Below are positions 9,034 to 18,742 of a stretch of 64,000 nt of DNA, piece after piece; within the stretch, counting starts at the first letter, position 1; the number at the start of each line of letters is the position of its first letter. Origin of the DNA: Paenibacillus sp. FSL H8-0048 (lineage in GTDB: Bacteria; Bacillota; Bacilli; Paenibacillales; Paenibacillaceae); NCBI RefSeq assembly GCF_038002825.1, contig NZ_JBBODF010000001.1, forward strand, positions 1,798,001-1,862,000, read 5' to 3'. The position numbers were made by a program, and so were the translations under genes. Below the pieces are notes generated by a model. The model worked only from the letters and a program-made list of their open reading frames with translations. It was not told where the DNA came from and searched no databases.

Positions 9034-9071
9034 AAATAGTTTATTGTTTTCATTATAATGATCAATAATCC

Positions 9072-9100
9072 TTGACGAAATAATAATATTATACTATTAA
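9072..9100 (+). promoter_or_regulatory. Candidate promoter of the divergent AraC pair
   Basis: Plus-strand TTGACG (9072-9077), 17-base spacer, TATTAA (9095-9100), in a very AT-rich stretch about 50 bases before the first AraC gene. The -35 is good; the -10 is poor. Confidence 0.3.
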
Positions 9101-9152
9101 TGAAACTATATTAAGATTTCGTCTGATAGAGGAAAGGTAGGGGGACAGCAAC

Positions 9153-9977
9153 ATGCGGACTTATTACTTACCCAACTTTACGGAATTCCGGTTCTTCTGC
9201 TTTCCGCATTCGTTCGGAAACTTCGTCCGCCCGGACGATCATAATGTGAACCGGCCGAACGGGGTCAGAGATTTCAGCTTGCATTATATCGCCAGCGGAA
9301 GCGGGGATATCGAAATCGGGGACCGGACCTTCACCTTGGGCGCTGGAGATGCTTTTCTCCATTTCCCGAACGACCGTATGCGTTATTATTGCTCGGAGTC
9401 AGACCCGTGGAATATCTTCTGGATTCAGTTCAATGGCAATGCACTCCCGGCTTACTTTCTGGATAACCGGTATACCAGTTCTTCGATCTGGACGCTGAAG
9501 AACGCTTCCCTCCTGCATTCGGCATTTGAGGATTTATTTCATGAGGTGGAGCATTATAACTTCCTCCGCCCCTCCCGGATCTCCACCTTAACCTATAGCG
9601 TGATCATTGAATTTGTGAGCAATTCGCTTCCATTCTCCTCCTACCGCAGCACCAATCATCTGGATAAAATAACGGCTCTGTTGCCCGAAATGCAGCAAAA
9701 AGCCCACCTTCCCTTTGAGCTGGAATGGTGGGCGGGCAAAGCAGGGCTGACACCGAATTACTTCTGCAGTCTATTTAAAAAAGCAACGAAAATGACTCCT
9801 GTCACTTATATCACCAAATGCCGGATTCAAAAAAGCAAGCAACTATTGCTGGGCCATCCCACTATCTCTATCAAAGAGGTGGCCATCCTCTCAGGGTATC
9901 CGGGCATCAGCTACTTCAACAAGAAATTCATGGAATCCGAAGGAATTACGCCAGGTGAATTCCGCGAGATTCATTAG
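9153..9977 (+). CDS. AraC-family transcriptional regulator
   Basis: A 274-residue one-component regulator. The N-terminal half is a cupin-like sugar-sensing domain (SLHYIASGSGDIEIGDRTF, then GDAFLHFPND). The C-terminal ~100 residues form the AraC double HTH (LTPNYFCSLFKKATKMTP and IKEVAILSGYPGISYFNKKF, ending GITPGEFREIH). The ATG has an AGGGGG Shine-Dalgarno. It is divergent from the GH2 importer operon across 228 bases and followed by a second AraC gene whose SD overlaps its stop. It probably senses the imported sugar and activates the divergent operon. Confidence 0.9.
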   Translation: MRTYYLPNFTEFRFFCFPHSFGNFVRPDDHNVNRPNGVRDFSLHYIASGSGDIEIGDRTFTLGAGDAFLHFPNDRMRYYCSESDPWNIFWIQFNGNALPAYFLDNRYTSSSIWTLKNASLLHSAFEDLFHEVEHYNFLRPSRISTLTYSVIIEFVSNSLPFSSYRSTNHLDKITALLPEMQQKAHLPFELEWWAGKAGLTPNYFCSLFKKATKMTPVTYITKCRIQKSKQLLLGHPTISIKEVAILSGYPGISYFNKKFMESEGITPGEFREIH

Positions 9978-9990
9978 GAGGAGAGTGCGA

Positions 9991-10770
9991 ATGGCCCTTA
10001 TTCACTATGTCGAGTGCAATACGATACACGCTTCTAACTTTGTTGTAGATGTTCCCGCCGGTGCGCACTGGCTCATGGTCATTACCAAGACTCCGGCGCT
10101 ATTCTGGGTGCATGGCGGACTTCAGCAATACCCTGCTCACAGCGTAGTTCTCTATCAACCGCAGCAGAAGGTGTATTATCAGGCCTGCGGCGGCCAGTTC
10201 ATTAATGACTGGATTCGCTTTGAGTCCAATGAGCCTTATGTCACGGAATCTCCGCTCCCCCTAGGTATCCCTTTTGCGCTTAGCGACCCTGACTATTGTC
10301 AAAAGCTGCTTGAACTGCTTGCCAGCGAGCACCATATGGGCGGGGACTGCAAAGCCTCCTCCACCGATCTGCTCCTGCGCGCGCTGTTCAACAAGCTGTG
10401 GGAATCCTATTTCCAGGACAATATTACCCCGCAATACTATAAGCTGCTGAAGCTGCGCACGCTCATTCAGACGAACCCCGGAGAGTACTGGACCGTGGCC
10501 AGAATGGCCGGTGTGCTTCAGATCAGTCCAGGCTATCTCCAGAGTATCTACAAAAAAAACTTCGGACTCTCCTGCATGGAGGATGTCATTAACAGCCGCG
10601 TCCGCATGGCCAAGGAATACCTCGTTCACAGCGCCGAGAGCATCGCCGATATCGCTGCACGGTGCGGCTACCCGAATGTGGAGCATTTCTGCCGGCAATT
10701 CAAGCAGGTGACCGGGCATACACCGCGAAATTACCAGAGACAGGCCAGGGCCGGGGCTTCGCCGCCGTAA
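9991..10770 (+). CDS. Second AraC-family transcriptional regulator, translationally coupled
   Basis: A 259-residue regulator with an N-terminal AraC_binding-like domain (HWLMVITKTPALFWVHGG) and a C-terminal double HTH (LQISPGYLQSIYKKNFG and IADIAARCGYPNVEHFCRQF, ending TGHTPRNYQR). The start is the ATG at 9991, whose SD (TAGGAGGAG) begins with the stop codon of the preceding AraC gene, so translation of the two should be linked. The sensing domain differs from that of its neighbour, so the pair may read two signals or work as a heterodimer. The convergent gene downstream is an esterase. Confidence 0.9.
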   Translation: MALIHYVECNTIHASNFVVDVPAGAHWLMVITKTPALFWVHGGLQQYPAHSVVLYQPQQKVYYQACGGQFINDWIRFESNEPYVTESPLPLGIPFALSDPDYCQKLLELLASEHHMGGDCKASSTDLLLRALFNKLWESYFQDNITPQYYKLLKLRTLIQTNPGEYWTVARMAGVLQISPGYLQSIYKKNFGLSCMEDVINSRVRMAKEYLVHSAESIADIAARCGYPNVEHFCRQFKQVTGHTPRNYQRQARAGASPP

Positions 10771-10832
10771 CCCCAGAGCCTATCGGGCTTCCGGCCGCTT
10801 AATCTTAGCAGCCAGCTTGAATCACATCCGGC

Positions 10833-12365
10833 TCAGACCGGGCTGCCAGCCTTCTTGAAATACTGCTGCACCAGAAAATCCATGATAGCGCCTGGCTGTT
10901 CTCTGGAGAACTCCGCCTTGTCTGCGAACAGCATCCCATAAGGTGCTTCCGGGGTGTACGGCTCCCAGCGCGGCAATTCTTCGCCTGTGGAATCCTTGCC
11001 GTTCGGGTCACCGGTAAGGATGAAATTCGCCGTGTAATTGCACATCTGGCGGGCCAGATCGTAATGCTTGCCGACAAACGGCCGCCAGCACTTGGCCAGC
11101 GTCTCGAAGAAGAACCACAGATCCACCGAGTGGAAGGTGCCCGGGTTATCCCAGCCCGGAATCTCGGCATCGAAGTTATAGTAATAGAGCGGGGTTTCTC
11201 CTCCGGTATCCGCATTCGCCTGCGCGGCAATACGAATGGCGTGTTCGATCCCGCTTACCGCTGCCCGCTCCGCCGCTTCCTGAACAGCATCCGGCCGTGC
11301 GCCGCTAAGCTTCAGGAAGGTCTCCGCATCCTCCCCGAACATGTCTGCCGCAAGCTGCTTGAACTCCTCGTAGGACTGTACCTTCGGAGTGCTGAAGAAT
11401 TCGGAAGAGGTATGGCCGAGCATCACCGGCACCTGCAAGCGTCTATTCTGCACGAACAGATCGAACGGATTCCCCACCTGGAACTTCTGGTCGGCAACCG
11501 TACCCCAGAACCCGCCAAGCGCTACAGCCTTGTCCCGCAGGTAGTCCGCATCCAGCTTCCGCGCTTCCGCCAGAGTGGATACGCCTAGATACTTGAAGAA
11601 CTCAATGCCATCCTGTTCCCCGTCCTGCAGCGTTCCCCGGAGCGGCGGCAGCAGGTTTCCCGGGTACAGGTCCGTGAAGATACCGCTTTCAACAATCGCC
11701 CGCTGAAATAATCCTTCGTTCTGCGGAGAGGTAAGCTGACTCATGACACTGCCGCCGCCCGCCGACTGCCCGCCGATGGTAATGTTGTCCGGGTCGCCGC
11801 CAAAGGCCGCAATATTGCGCTTCACCCAGCGGGTTGCCGCCTGTTGGTCAAGGTTGCCGAAGTTAGCAGGCGCCTCCGGTGATTCGGCCGTAATCTCAGG
11901 ATGGCAGAGGAAGCCGAAGATATTCAGCCGGTAATTGATCGTCACAACTACAATCCCTCTGCGGGCAATCCGTTCGCCGTCGAATTCCATCTCTGCCGGA
12001 TGGCCGACCTGCAGTCCGCCGCCGAAATACCATACATAGACGGGGAGCTTCTCGTCCGCCTGCTTGGCCGGGGTCCATACGTTCAGGTAGAGGCAATCCT
12101 CGCTCATCGCAATGTCCGGCTCAACCGCCCATTCACGGGTATAGATGTTGTTGTCATCCAGCTCCTGTCTGACCTGCATGGAGACCGGTGCGAACTCGTG
12201 GGCCTGCAGCACGCCTTCCCAGTCTTCGGCAGGCTGCGGTGCCCGCCAGCGGTTCTCGCCTACAGGCGGAGCTGCGAACGGTATTCCCTTGAAGCTAGTA
12301 ATCCGGGGATCGGCTGCGGGCAAGCCTTTTACCGCACCGTTCTCCACATTGACCAATCTAAGCAT
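10833..12365 (-). CDS. Type-B carboxylesterase (PnbA-like, alpha/beta hydrolase)
   Basis: A 510-residue cytoplasmic esterase. It has the type-B signature SEDCLYLNVWTP, the oxyanion-loop region (VYVWYFGGGLQ), the nucleophile elbow GGQSAGG (Ser201) and a GTFHSVDLWFFF segment holding the likely catalytic His. It hydrolyses short-chain carboxylic esters; deacylating a sugar substrate would suit the neighbourhood but is a guess. ATG start with AAAGGAG upstream. It has its own position between the AraC pair (convergent) and the YxjI-like gene (same strand, 112 bases upstream). Confidence 0.92.
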   Translation of the reverse strand: MLRLVNVENGAVKGLPAADPRITSFKGIPFAAPPVGENRWRAPQPAEDWEGVLQAHEFAPVSMQVRQELDDNNIYTREWAVEPDIAMSEDCLYLNVWTPAKQADEKLPVYVWYFGGGLQVGHPAEMEFDGERIARRGIVVVTINYRLNIFGFLCHPEITAESPEAPANFGNLDQQAATRWVKRNIAAFGGDPDNITIGGQSAGGGSVMSQLTSPQNEGLFQRAIVESGIFTDLYPGNLLPPLRGTLQDGEQDGIEFFKYLGVSTLAEARKLDADYLRDKAVALGGFWGTVADQKFQVGNPFDLFVQNRRLQVPVMLGHTSSEFFSTPKVQSYEEFKQLAADMFGEDAETFLKLSGARPDAVQEAAERAAVSGIEHAIRIAAQANADTGGETPLYYYNFDAEIPGWDNPGTFHSVDLWFFFETLAKCWRPFVGKHYDLARQMCNYTANFILTGDPNGKDSTGEELPRWEPYTPEAPYGMLFADKAEFSREQPGAIMDFLVQQYFKKAGSPV

Positions 12366-12477
12366 ATTACCGTCTCCTTTACATGTACATCGTTACCTAC
12401 CCCCAAATTCTAATAGACGCCCTGCCCCAAAACAATGATCTAAGCAGGATCATAATTGATCTATTCTAACATGCCGG

Positions 12478-12966
12478 CTACTGGCTAGAAGCCGAGGCTT
12501 CATCACTCTTCACACAATCAATGGCAACCACAATCGCGATGATGATCGCCTCCAGCTCCTCATTCCATACTTGCACACTGTAGCTGTCGCCCCAGGTGAA
12601 CCACTTCTTGCTCACTTCCCCGACGACGGTCCCGCGCTGCAAAACCTGGAAATCCATGTCCCACCAGTTCCCGTACACCTCAATATCCGCCGAATCTATC
12701 GAATAGCGCGCCTTGAAGAATGACAGCTCCTTCTTAATCGTCAATACCTCACGGCCATCCACTTCCACGAAGAATTTGGGCAGAAAGCTGAACACCTTCT
12801 TCGTAATCTGTGCAACTTCCCTCCCGCCGGCATTCATAACCGAGAAGGTCTTGGGAATCCGCATGAAGCTGCCCTCCACATAATACACATCCTGCTCCTG
12901 CTCATTCTTCACTGTGAACTTTTCGCCTATGCTGAATACCTTTTGCTTGATGTAGAGCTGTTTCAT
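12478..12966 (-). CDS. LURP1-related / YxjI-family protein
   Basis: A 162-residue protein of the LURP-one/YxjI family (tubby-like beta-barrel). The pattern is typical: MKQLYIKQKVFSIGEKFTVKN at the start, paired beta-strands (GSFMRIPKTFSV, AQITKKVFSFLPKFFV, ELSFFKARYSI), and a C-terminal hydrophobic helix (EAIIIAIVVAIDCV). The biochemical role of the bacterial family is not known; the fold is related to phospholipid-binding tubby proteins. It appears to be a single-gene unit. A ~70-base terminator-like hairpin region separates it from the GH95 gene upstream. Confidence 0.85.
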   Translation of the reverse strand: MKQLYIKQKVFSIGEKFTVKNEQEQDVYYVEGSFMRIPKTFSVMNAGGREVAQITKKVFSFLPKFFVEVDGREVLTIKKELSFFKARYSIDSADIEVYGNWWDMDFQVLQRGTVVGEVSKKWFTWGDSYSVQVWNEELEAIIIAIVVAIDCVKSDEASASSQ

Positions 12967-13043
12967 GGTGTGTCCCCTCCATTCTTATAACTCTAGCTTA
13001 ACCCTATTTTGGCTAAGGTGCATGTACCTTTTTTAACTAAACC

Positions 13044-13101
13044 GCAAAAAGCAGCATTGTCTCCGCTCCCCGTTAAAGGAAGAAAGGAATGCTGCTTTTG
13101 C
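13044..13101 (-). terminator. Terminator-like hairpin after the GH95 gene
   Basis: A long stem (GCAAAAGCAGCATT pairing with AATGCTGCTTTTTGC, minus strand) encloses a 29-base loop. The descending arm carries the T-run. It lies 38 bases after the GH95 stop. Confidence 0.5.
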
Positions 13102-13138
13102 GCACGGCGATACTTCAAAGGTGTCTTTCCCGTCTCTC

Positions 13139-15850
13139 TTACCATTCAAACGTTACGCTAACCTCTGTTCCTTCACTTAGAGTGAATTGAATATATTTCC
13201 CCCGTGAGTCCTGTACCACATCCAACCTCTCCCCGTTGATCCGGGCCTCTGTCCAAGGAAGTCCAGCGCTTAACCGGATGACATTGTCATTCCTACGGGA
13301 ACGCAGTACCAGATGCACTGATTTCGCAGGAAGATTCCAGGTTAATGTTTTGACTTCAGCCCAGGTTCTTGCCATAAGCCCATGTATAGAACCCGTCAGC
13401 CAATCGGAGGGCAACGCTGGCAGGATCTCTATTTCGCCTGTGTTCGAGAATAATAGCGCTTCATTCACAGCTGCCACAGTACCGAATAAGGTGTCCGTGC
13501 AATAACAATTGCATCTTCTGTTAGAATCATGATCTGTCATTAAGGAGCTGTAATACGCCGCATCTCTCATCATTGGCAGAAGGGATGACAGTACTCCGTC
13601 ACCATTCTTCAACCTGGCTTGCACTAGTGCCTTATGCATCCAGCCGTGTCCTGCTGTATCATCGCCGGTATTCAACCGGTCTCTATTATCAATCGCTATC
13701 TTAGCTGCCCGTGTCAGCGCAGGATCGGCTTGTGTCTCATAAGCAGGCCATGCCGGATACAGATGGCTCAAATGACGATGGTTGTTATTTTCTGTATATT
13801 CATTCATTGCCCATTCGCGCAAAGCACCATCGTAGTCATATTTATAATCCGGCAACAGCTCAAGTAATGCCTTCCACTTAGCTATAGCTGCTTCATAACC
13901 CTCACGTTTGACTTCCCGTTCCATTGCAATAACCATAGAGAGACCATCTCGTGCAGCTGATATATCCATCGTGGCATTTGCCGTAATGGTGCTGTTATAT
14001 CCGATAGGATGGTTTTCCGGAGAATATCCAGGAATAATCAAGTATTTCTCTCCCGGATCAAGCCGCGCTTTCCCCTGCCGATAACAAGCCTTCCCGTTAA
14101 TATCCGTGTAATATTCCGGTGTGCAGATCTGCTCCCAAAAGTTGGCCTGCTTGGTCAGCAAGGGAAGCAGGATATCTTGCTCTAAATCCAAATATCCCCT
14201 GCCGAGCAACTCTGCGAATTCTTCATCAGCCAGCCCTCCATCTTCAACGCTTAGAATCGGCTTCAGCTTATGGATTCTCATCTGATCATTGATTGGTATC
14301 TGCTGATTCCCGCAGCATTGCCAATATTCATAAATGGGCAGAAGGCACCAGCTTGCTCCGGCATTCCAGTATTCAAACGGATAATCATTGTCATATTCGA
14401 CATGCATTGCCCGGTCCCCGTCAGAGTTAACAGAGACCTGAATGGCATCGTGCATTCCGTAGGCCATTCGCGCATTGTATTCGAAATCGGGCGTATTCCG
14501 GAGAAAAAATGTAATATACCCGAGCGGCGCATAAGTTAAATGACCAATATTCATGGCTGCCACCTGCAGGTTCACATTGGCATCCAGCGTATAAATCCCC
14601 CGCCAGCCAGGATTCCACTCCCCGGTCCACATTCCATATAAGCGCGGTGCGCTTGCACCGCTGCAGCAGATCATGGCATACCGCCCCTGATTGTATACCT
14701 GCTCCATAAAGGCATGATTAACCCTTGCCGGGGTTGATTGCTGCTCAGCAATTAAGGTCTGGTTGTCCGAATTCCTGTGAGGTGCATCGCCTTCAATATG
14801 GAAGCTCACTGCATTAAATTCTGCGGAATGCTTGATAGTGTGAGCAGCCAGTGCCGCTTCATAATCTAAATGACCATCTGCTGCTGAATATTTTTGAACA
14901 ACGGCACGGGTCCCTTCAAAGAGCTCGTCTACAATATTGTAGTGAGCCATTGCACCAAAATCTTCGATGCTTCCCATAGAATGTGTTCTGCATGAGCGCG
15001 TAATGAGATATACAGCATCAGCGTCCTTAATCTGGATTGCCGGGTTGGCCTCTTGACCAACGTTCACTGCTTCATGGTTGCCTTGCATCTGTATTCTCTT
15101 TTTGGTTCCATTCACAACAACAACCTGAGTCAAGCCGGCGTATCCCCCGTAAGCCAGTTCACTTTCCGCATAAAAAGGGTAATGCGCAACCTGGGCGAGA
15201 ATGTCGGCATTTGCGTCCACCAGCTTTTTATATTGCAGTCCCTTCAGCTCAATGTGACCTTCGTTCGCTCCGCTCATCGAGGATATATCGTCAATCGAGA
15301 GGGTTATATTAACTTTTGCACCTGCAGAAGAAGCTGTAATCCTGGTAATTGAGACATTATCCTCACGAGAAGTAAAGGAAGTACGGACCCACTCCCCATT
15401 CTCATCGCTGTACCGTACCCCTGTCTCCGCAGTTTCATAATTCGTCCATCGCTGATATCCGCTTAAGCTTCCATAGGAGGGTATATTGAACCGGAGCTGA
15501 TGGCCCGGATGGTAGCTGTAATAAAAGGTTCTGATCCGGGTAGATCCGTTAGCATCTGTAATCTTCCATTCATCGTTCTGCCTGTACACATTTTGCCTGG
15601 CGGCATCCAGTTGTCCTGTCAATTCTTGCGGAACCGCACGCGGGTCCCTGGAAGGATAGTTAAACCACATATTCTGAAAAATAAAGCAGTCCGTATACGG
15701 TGAGCCTGAAGTAATATATCCGTTCTCCCCGTTTCCGCTAACCATACCTTCCCGCCATGCATTTCCGGGATGAACTGCTGAAACTTCTGTATAGACATTT
15801 GCATAATTCCCCTTCTTATACATCCGTGCTGGTTCCGGTGCAATCGTCAT
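13139..15850 (-). CDS. Glycoside hydrolase family 95 (alpha-L-fucosidase/galactosidase family)
   Basis: A 903-residue enzyme with no signal peptide, so cytoplasmic. An N-terminal beta-sandwich (about 1-300) precedes an (alpha/alpha)6 barrel. Segments typical of GH95 include LYGMWTGEWNPGWRG and the NVNLQ stretch where the family's catalytic Asn pair lies, NNHRHLSHLYPAWPAYE, DDTAGHGWMHKALVQARL, and GEIEILPALPSDW near the end. GH95 enzymes are inverting alpha-1,2-L-fucosidases or alpha-L-galactosidases; which one this is cannot be told. The ATG has AGGAGG seven bases upstream. A divergent AraC gene starts 117 bases away and is the likely regulator. No transporter is adjacent. Confidence 0.87.
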   Translation of the reverse strand: MTIAPEPARMYKKGNYANVYTEVSAVHPGNAWREGMVSGNGENGYITSGSPYTDCFIFQNMWFNYPSRDPRAVPQELTGQLDAARQNVYRQNDEWKITDANGSTRIRTFYYSYHPGHQLRFNIPSYGSLSGYQRWTNYETAETGVRYSDENGEWVRTSFTSREDNVSITRITASSAGAKVNITLSIDDISSMSGANEGHIELKGLQYKKLVDANADILAQVAHYPFYAESELAYGGYAGLTQVVVVNGTKKRIQMQGNHEAVNVGQEANPAIQIKDADAVYLITRSCRTHSMGSIEDFGAMAHYNIVDELFEGTRAVVQKYSAADGHLDYEAALAAHTIKHSAEFNAVSFHIEGDAPHRNSDNQTLIAEQQSTPARVNHAFMEQVYNQGRYAMICCSGASAPRLYGMWTGEWNPGWRGIYTLDANVNLQVAAMNIGHLTYAPLGYITFFLRNTPDFEYNARMAYGMHDAIQVSVNSDGDRAMHVEYDNDYPFEYWNAGASWCLLPIYEYWQCCGNQQIPINDQMRIHKLKPILSVEDGGLADEEFAELLGRGYLDLEQDILLPLLTKQANFWEQICTPEYYTDINGKACYRQGKARLDPGEKYLIIPGYSPENHPIGYNSTITANATMDISAARDGLSMVIAMEREVKREGYEAAIAKWKALLELLPDYKYDYDGALREWAMNEYTENNNHRHLSHLYPAWPAYETQADPALTRAAKIAIDNRDRLNTGDDTAGHGWMHKALVQARLKNGDGVLSSLLPMMRDAAYYSSLMTDHDSNRRCNCYCTDTLFGTVAAVNEALLFSNTGEIEILPALPSDWLTGSIHGLMARTWAEVKTLTWNLPAKSVHLVLRSRRNDNVIRLSAGLPWTEARINGERLDVVQDSRGKYIQFTLSEGTEVSVTFEW

Positions 15851-15967
15851 TGGATCTCCTCCTGAGCGGTTTGGGCTAATGAATCACATTACATCGAAAT
15901 TCAGTAATAATTATATCAATGGAGGCTGAGATTCGTTATCCTTAGAGATGACAAGGAAGAACAATGA

Positions 15968-16888
15968 ATGTCGCATTTTGACAAGGGGGGGGCGTCCGGA
16001 AGAATGAACTTACCTAACATTAACATCGGTGATCTGGATATCAAGCTGACTCTGGGCACAATGGTATTGAACGTATTGTATGTCAAGTTCGGGTACTTCT
16101 ATAAGGCTATGCCTGCACACAGCCACAGCCAGGGAAGCTACGAGCTGCATTACATTCCAACCGGCCAGGGGACTCTGATTGCACAAGGCAACCGTTACGC
16201 GATTTCGCCTGGCATGCTCTTTGTAACCGGCCCGGATGTCGTTCACGAGCAGATTCCCGATCTGGAAGACCCTATGGCGGAATATTGCATCTTCTTTGAG
16301 GTATTGCCCGGAAATTCCGTTTCTCCGAATGTAAAACATCAACACTTCAGCGAGCCGTCTCTCCCCGAACTGCTGGTAGCCAACCCCTTCTGGATTGGGC
16401 AAGAGGACGGTACCATGCTTTCCTTATTCGAGATGCTTGCCGAAGAGCTCTCCCGCGGGCGGATTGGGGTCCATCATATGGCGACCAACATTCTTGAGAT
16501 GATTGTGATTTGCCTGTTAAGGCATTATAGAGGGAATCACTCCGTTATACCGTCCCTTCCCCTGAAGACTCTCGATGATAGCAGACTGCTCATGATCGAG
16601 AACTGCTTTTTATATGAGTACAACTCCATTACGCTACAACAGCTTGCCAACCAATTGGGGCTAAGCACCAGACAGACGGAACGAATGGTTCATAAGCAAT
16701 ACGGCATGTCCTTCCAAGATAAGAAGCAGCAAGCCCGGATGGGCGCCGCTTCAAGGCTTCTGCTCACTACACAAATATCGATTGGCGAGATCGCAGCACA
16801 GGCTGGTTTCGCTACCCCGGAGCAATTCAGCAATGCGTTCAAAAAGTATTTCGGCGAAACCGCTACTCAACACAAAAGGAAGCGTTGA
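15968..16888 (+). CDS. AraC-family transcriptional regulator
   Basis: A 306-residue regulator (294 if the ATG at 16004 is used; that start has a G-rich stretch upstream, while the one at 15968 has AAGGA ten bases upstream). The N-terminal cupin domain has a HSHSQGSYELHYIPTGQGTL pattern common in AraC sugar sensors. The C-terminal half has two HTHs (ITLQQLANQLGLSTRQTERM and IGEIAAQAGFATPEQFSNAF). It is divergent from the GH95 gene, with 117 bases between them, so it most likely controls that gene. Confidence 0.87.
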   Translation: MSHFDKGGASGRMNLPNINIGDLDIKLTLGTMVLNVLYVKFGYFYKAMPAHSHSQGSYELHYIPTGQGTLIAQGNRYAISPGMLFVTGPDVVHEQIPDLEDPMAEYCIFFEVLPGNSVSPNVKHQHFSEPSLPELLVANPFWIGQEDGTMLSLFEMLAEELSRGRIGVHHMATNILEMIVICLLRHYRGNHSVIPSLPLKTLDDSRLLMIENCFLYEYNSITLQQLANQLGLSTRQTERMVHKQYGMSFQDKKQQARMGAASRLLLTTQISIGEIAAQAGFATPEQFSNAFKKYFGETATQHKRKR

Positions 16889-16972
16889 AAACGAAGCCAA
16901 TATCCATATACACATACGCCGCTAAGTTTAATACAGTAACACCGTTAAGAGGCTTGGGCTCTATAATTCTTG

Positions 16973-18742
16973 CTAAACATACCACTGCTCTTGCGTTGTA
17001 TACAGCCTTGTATAGTCGCCATCTTGCTGTATGAGTTCGCTGTGGCTGCCAACTTCGACGATTTCACCGGCTTTCATCACAACAAGTCTATCTACATGCT
17101 TGCACAAGCCGGTCCGGTGGGAGACGATAATTGCCGTCTTGCCCTGAGCTACTGTAAGGAAATTCATCAGGATCTGATTCTCGATCAGCGGGTCGAGAGC
17201 ACTCGTCGGCTCATCCATCACAATAAGCTCGCTATTCTTAAATAATCCTCTGGCGATAGAGAGCTTCTGCCATTGTCCGCCCGAAAGCTCCAGGCCATCG
17301 AATTCTCTGCCTAACATACAATCAAGCTGGGCGGGTTCAAATTCCAGATTAACCGCAGCAAGTACATCCAGAATATCATTGTCAGCCTCTAATCTGCTCA
17401 GATCCGAGATACAAATATTCTCTCTCAGAGTAAGGGAATATTTCATGAAATCCTGAGGAATGATAGAGCTCATTTGGAAAAGCGTATCCTGATTCAGCCC
17501 CTCTAAGGCTTCTCCATCATAGGTAACTGTACCGCGCTGAACGGGGTATAGTCCCAAAATCAACTTCGAGAGCGTTGTTTTCCCGCTTCCATTTTCACCT
17601 ATAATCGCTATCCTCTCACCTTTATGAATTTCCAGATTAACTCCTTTGATGGATTGGCCAGCAGCGTTGGGGTAAGTAAATTCAAGCTGCTCCAGCTTTA
17701 TGCTTTCGCTCAGCCCCTTTTTTTGCACAGAGCCTTTCTGTTCTTCATTCAAGTCCAAATAAGTATAGTAGTCCTTGGCAAAGGCTATCTTCTCAGGAAG
17801 GCTGCCTAAATCCATTAAGAACTTCTTCGTTTCATTCTGCACAGATAAGAAAGCCCCGATGCTTGCTCCGAACAAGCCTATGTTAATCTCCCCGGATAGG
17901 GTTAGGACCAGTGCGAGAACTACACTCGCCGTATAACCGATGACACGAATTGTATCGCAGAACAGCAAAGATAATGCATCCTTTTTACTGAATGCCCATA
18001 ACTCCTTATCGATCTCAACTCTCGTTTCTTTAAATTGCTCGCTTAAGTACTGGTCGAACCCCATAGTTCGCATTTCTTTCACTGCGGTCTTATCATTGAA
18101 CAGTTCCCATAAATAATCCCTGTAGCGGACCCGCTTGGTTTGTCTCTTCTTCAGCGCATAGAAATCCTTACCACGCAGCCTTCTCGCAATAAAATAGGGC
18201 ATGACTGTCAACAAGGACAACAGAATAAACAGCAAATTGTAGCTGGCCAGCACAGACACCAATGAAATAATACTGATAGCGCTTGTAGCAAATACCGCAG
18301 ATGACATATAAATTTGACTTAGAATTTCACGGTTTACACAGTCCATAGCTCTAGCTTTGATGTTCATGGTCTCGGAGTCCTCATACAGGATTAACGGTAA
18401 CCGGGAGCTCTTGTGGGCTATAGCCTGTTTGTGATAGTCTGTGCATCGTTCATATACTCCGGCATTGATTGTAATATTAGATATAAACTGAAGGATCTGC
18501 TTCACTACATAGCCTGCCAGCAGAACTCCCCCGTAGAAAAAAAGAGGCTCCGCCTCCGTCCTTCCCTGCGAGTAAGAATAAACCTCGTTAAAAAGAGCGG
18601 CCGAAATAATCGTTATAAATACCGGAAAAATGCCCTCAAGCAAATAATACAGCGGAGACAAAATCCCTGACCAGGGAGCAGCCTTTAACGTTTGTTTGTA
18701 TACTCTGAGCACAATCACCAGCGGTGTGTATCTATCCTTCAT
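16973..18742 (-). CDS. ABC exporter half-transporter, membrane domain fused to ATPase (NisT-like)
   Basis: A 589-residue half-transporter: about six helices (1-320) and an ATPase domain with Walker A GENGSGKTT, signature LSGGQWQK, Walker B plus catalytic Glu (VMDEPTSALDP) and switch His (VSHRTG). The LSGGQWQK variant is seen in lantibiotic exporters such as NisT/SpaT. I chose the ATG at 18742, where the protein reads MKDRYTPLV; this overlaps the preceding gene's stop by 11 bases. The frame is open 17 codons further upstream. With the 18732-20531 protein it should form a heterodimer. No precursor peptide or modification enzyme was seen beside it. Confidence 0.87.
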   Translation of the reverse strand: MKDRYTPLVIVLRVYKQTLKAAPWSGILSPLYYLLEGIFPVFITIISAALFNEVYSYSQGRTEAEPLFFYGGVLLAGYVVKQILQFISNITINAGVYERCTDYHKQAIAHKSSRLPLILYEDSETMNIKARAMDCVNREILSQIYMSSAVFATSAISIISLVSVLASYNLLFILLSLLTVMPYFIARRLRGKDFYALKKRQTKRVRYRDYLWELFNDKTAVKEMRTMGFDQYLSEQFKETRVEIDKELWAFSKKDALSLLFCDTIRVIGYTASVVLALVLTLSGEINIGLFGASIGAFLSVQNETKKFLMDLGSLPEKIAFAKDYYTYLDLNEEQKGSVQKKGLSESIKLEQLEFTYPNAAGQSIKGVNLEIHKGERIAIIGENGSGKTTLSKLILGLYPVQRGTVTYDGEALEGLNQDTLFQMSSIIPQDFMKYSLTLRENICISDLSRLEADNDILDVLAAVNLEFEPAQLDCMLGREFDGLELSGGQWQKLSIARGLFKNSELIVMDEPTSALDPLIENQILMNFLTVAQGKTAIIVSHRTGLCKHVDRLVVMKAGEIVEVGSHSELIQQDGDYTRLYTTQEQWYV

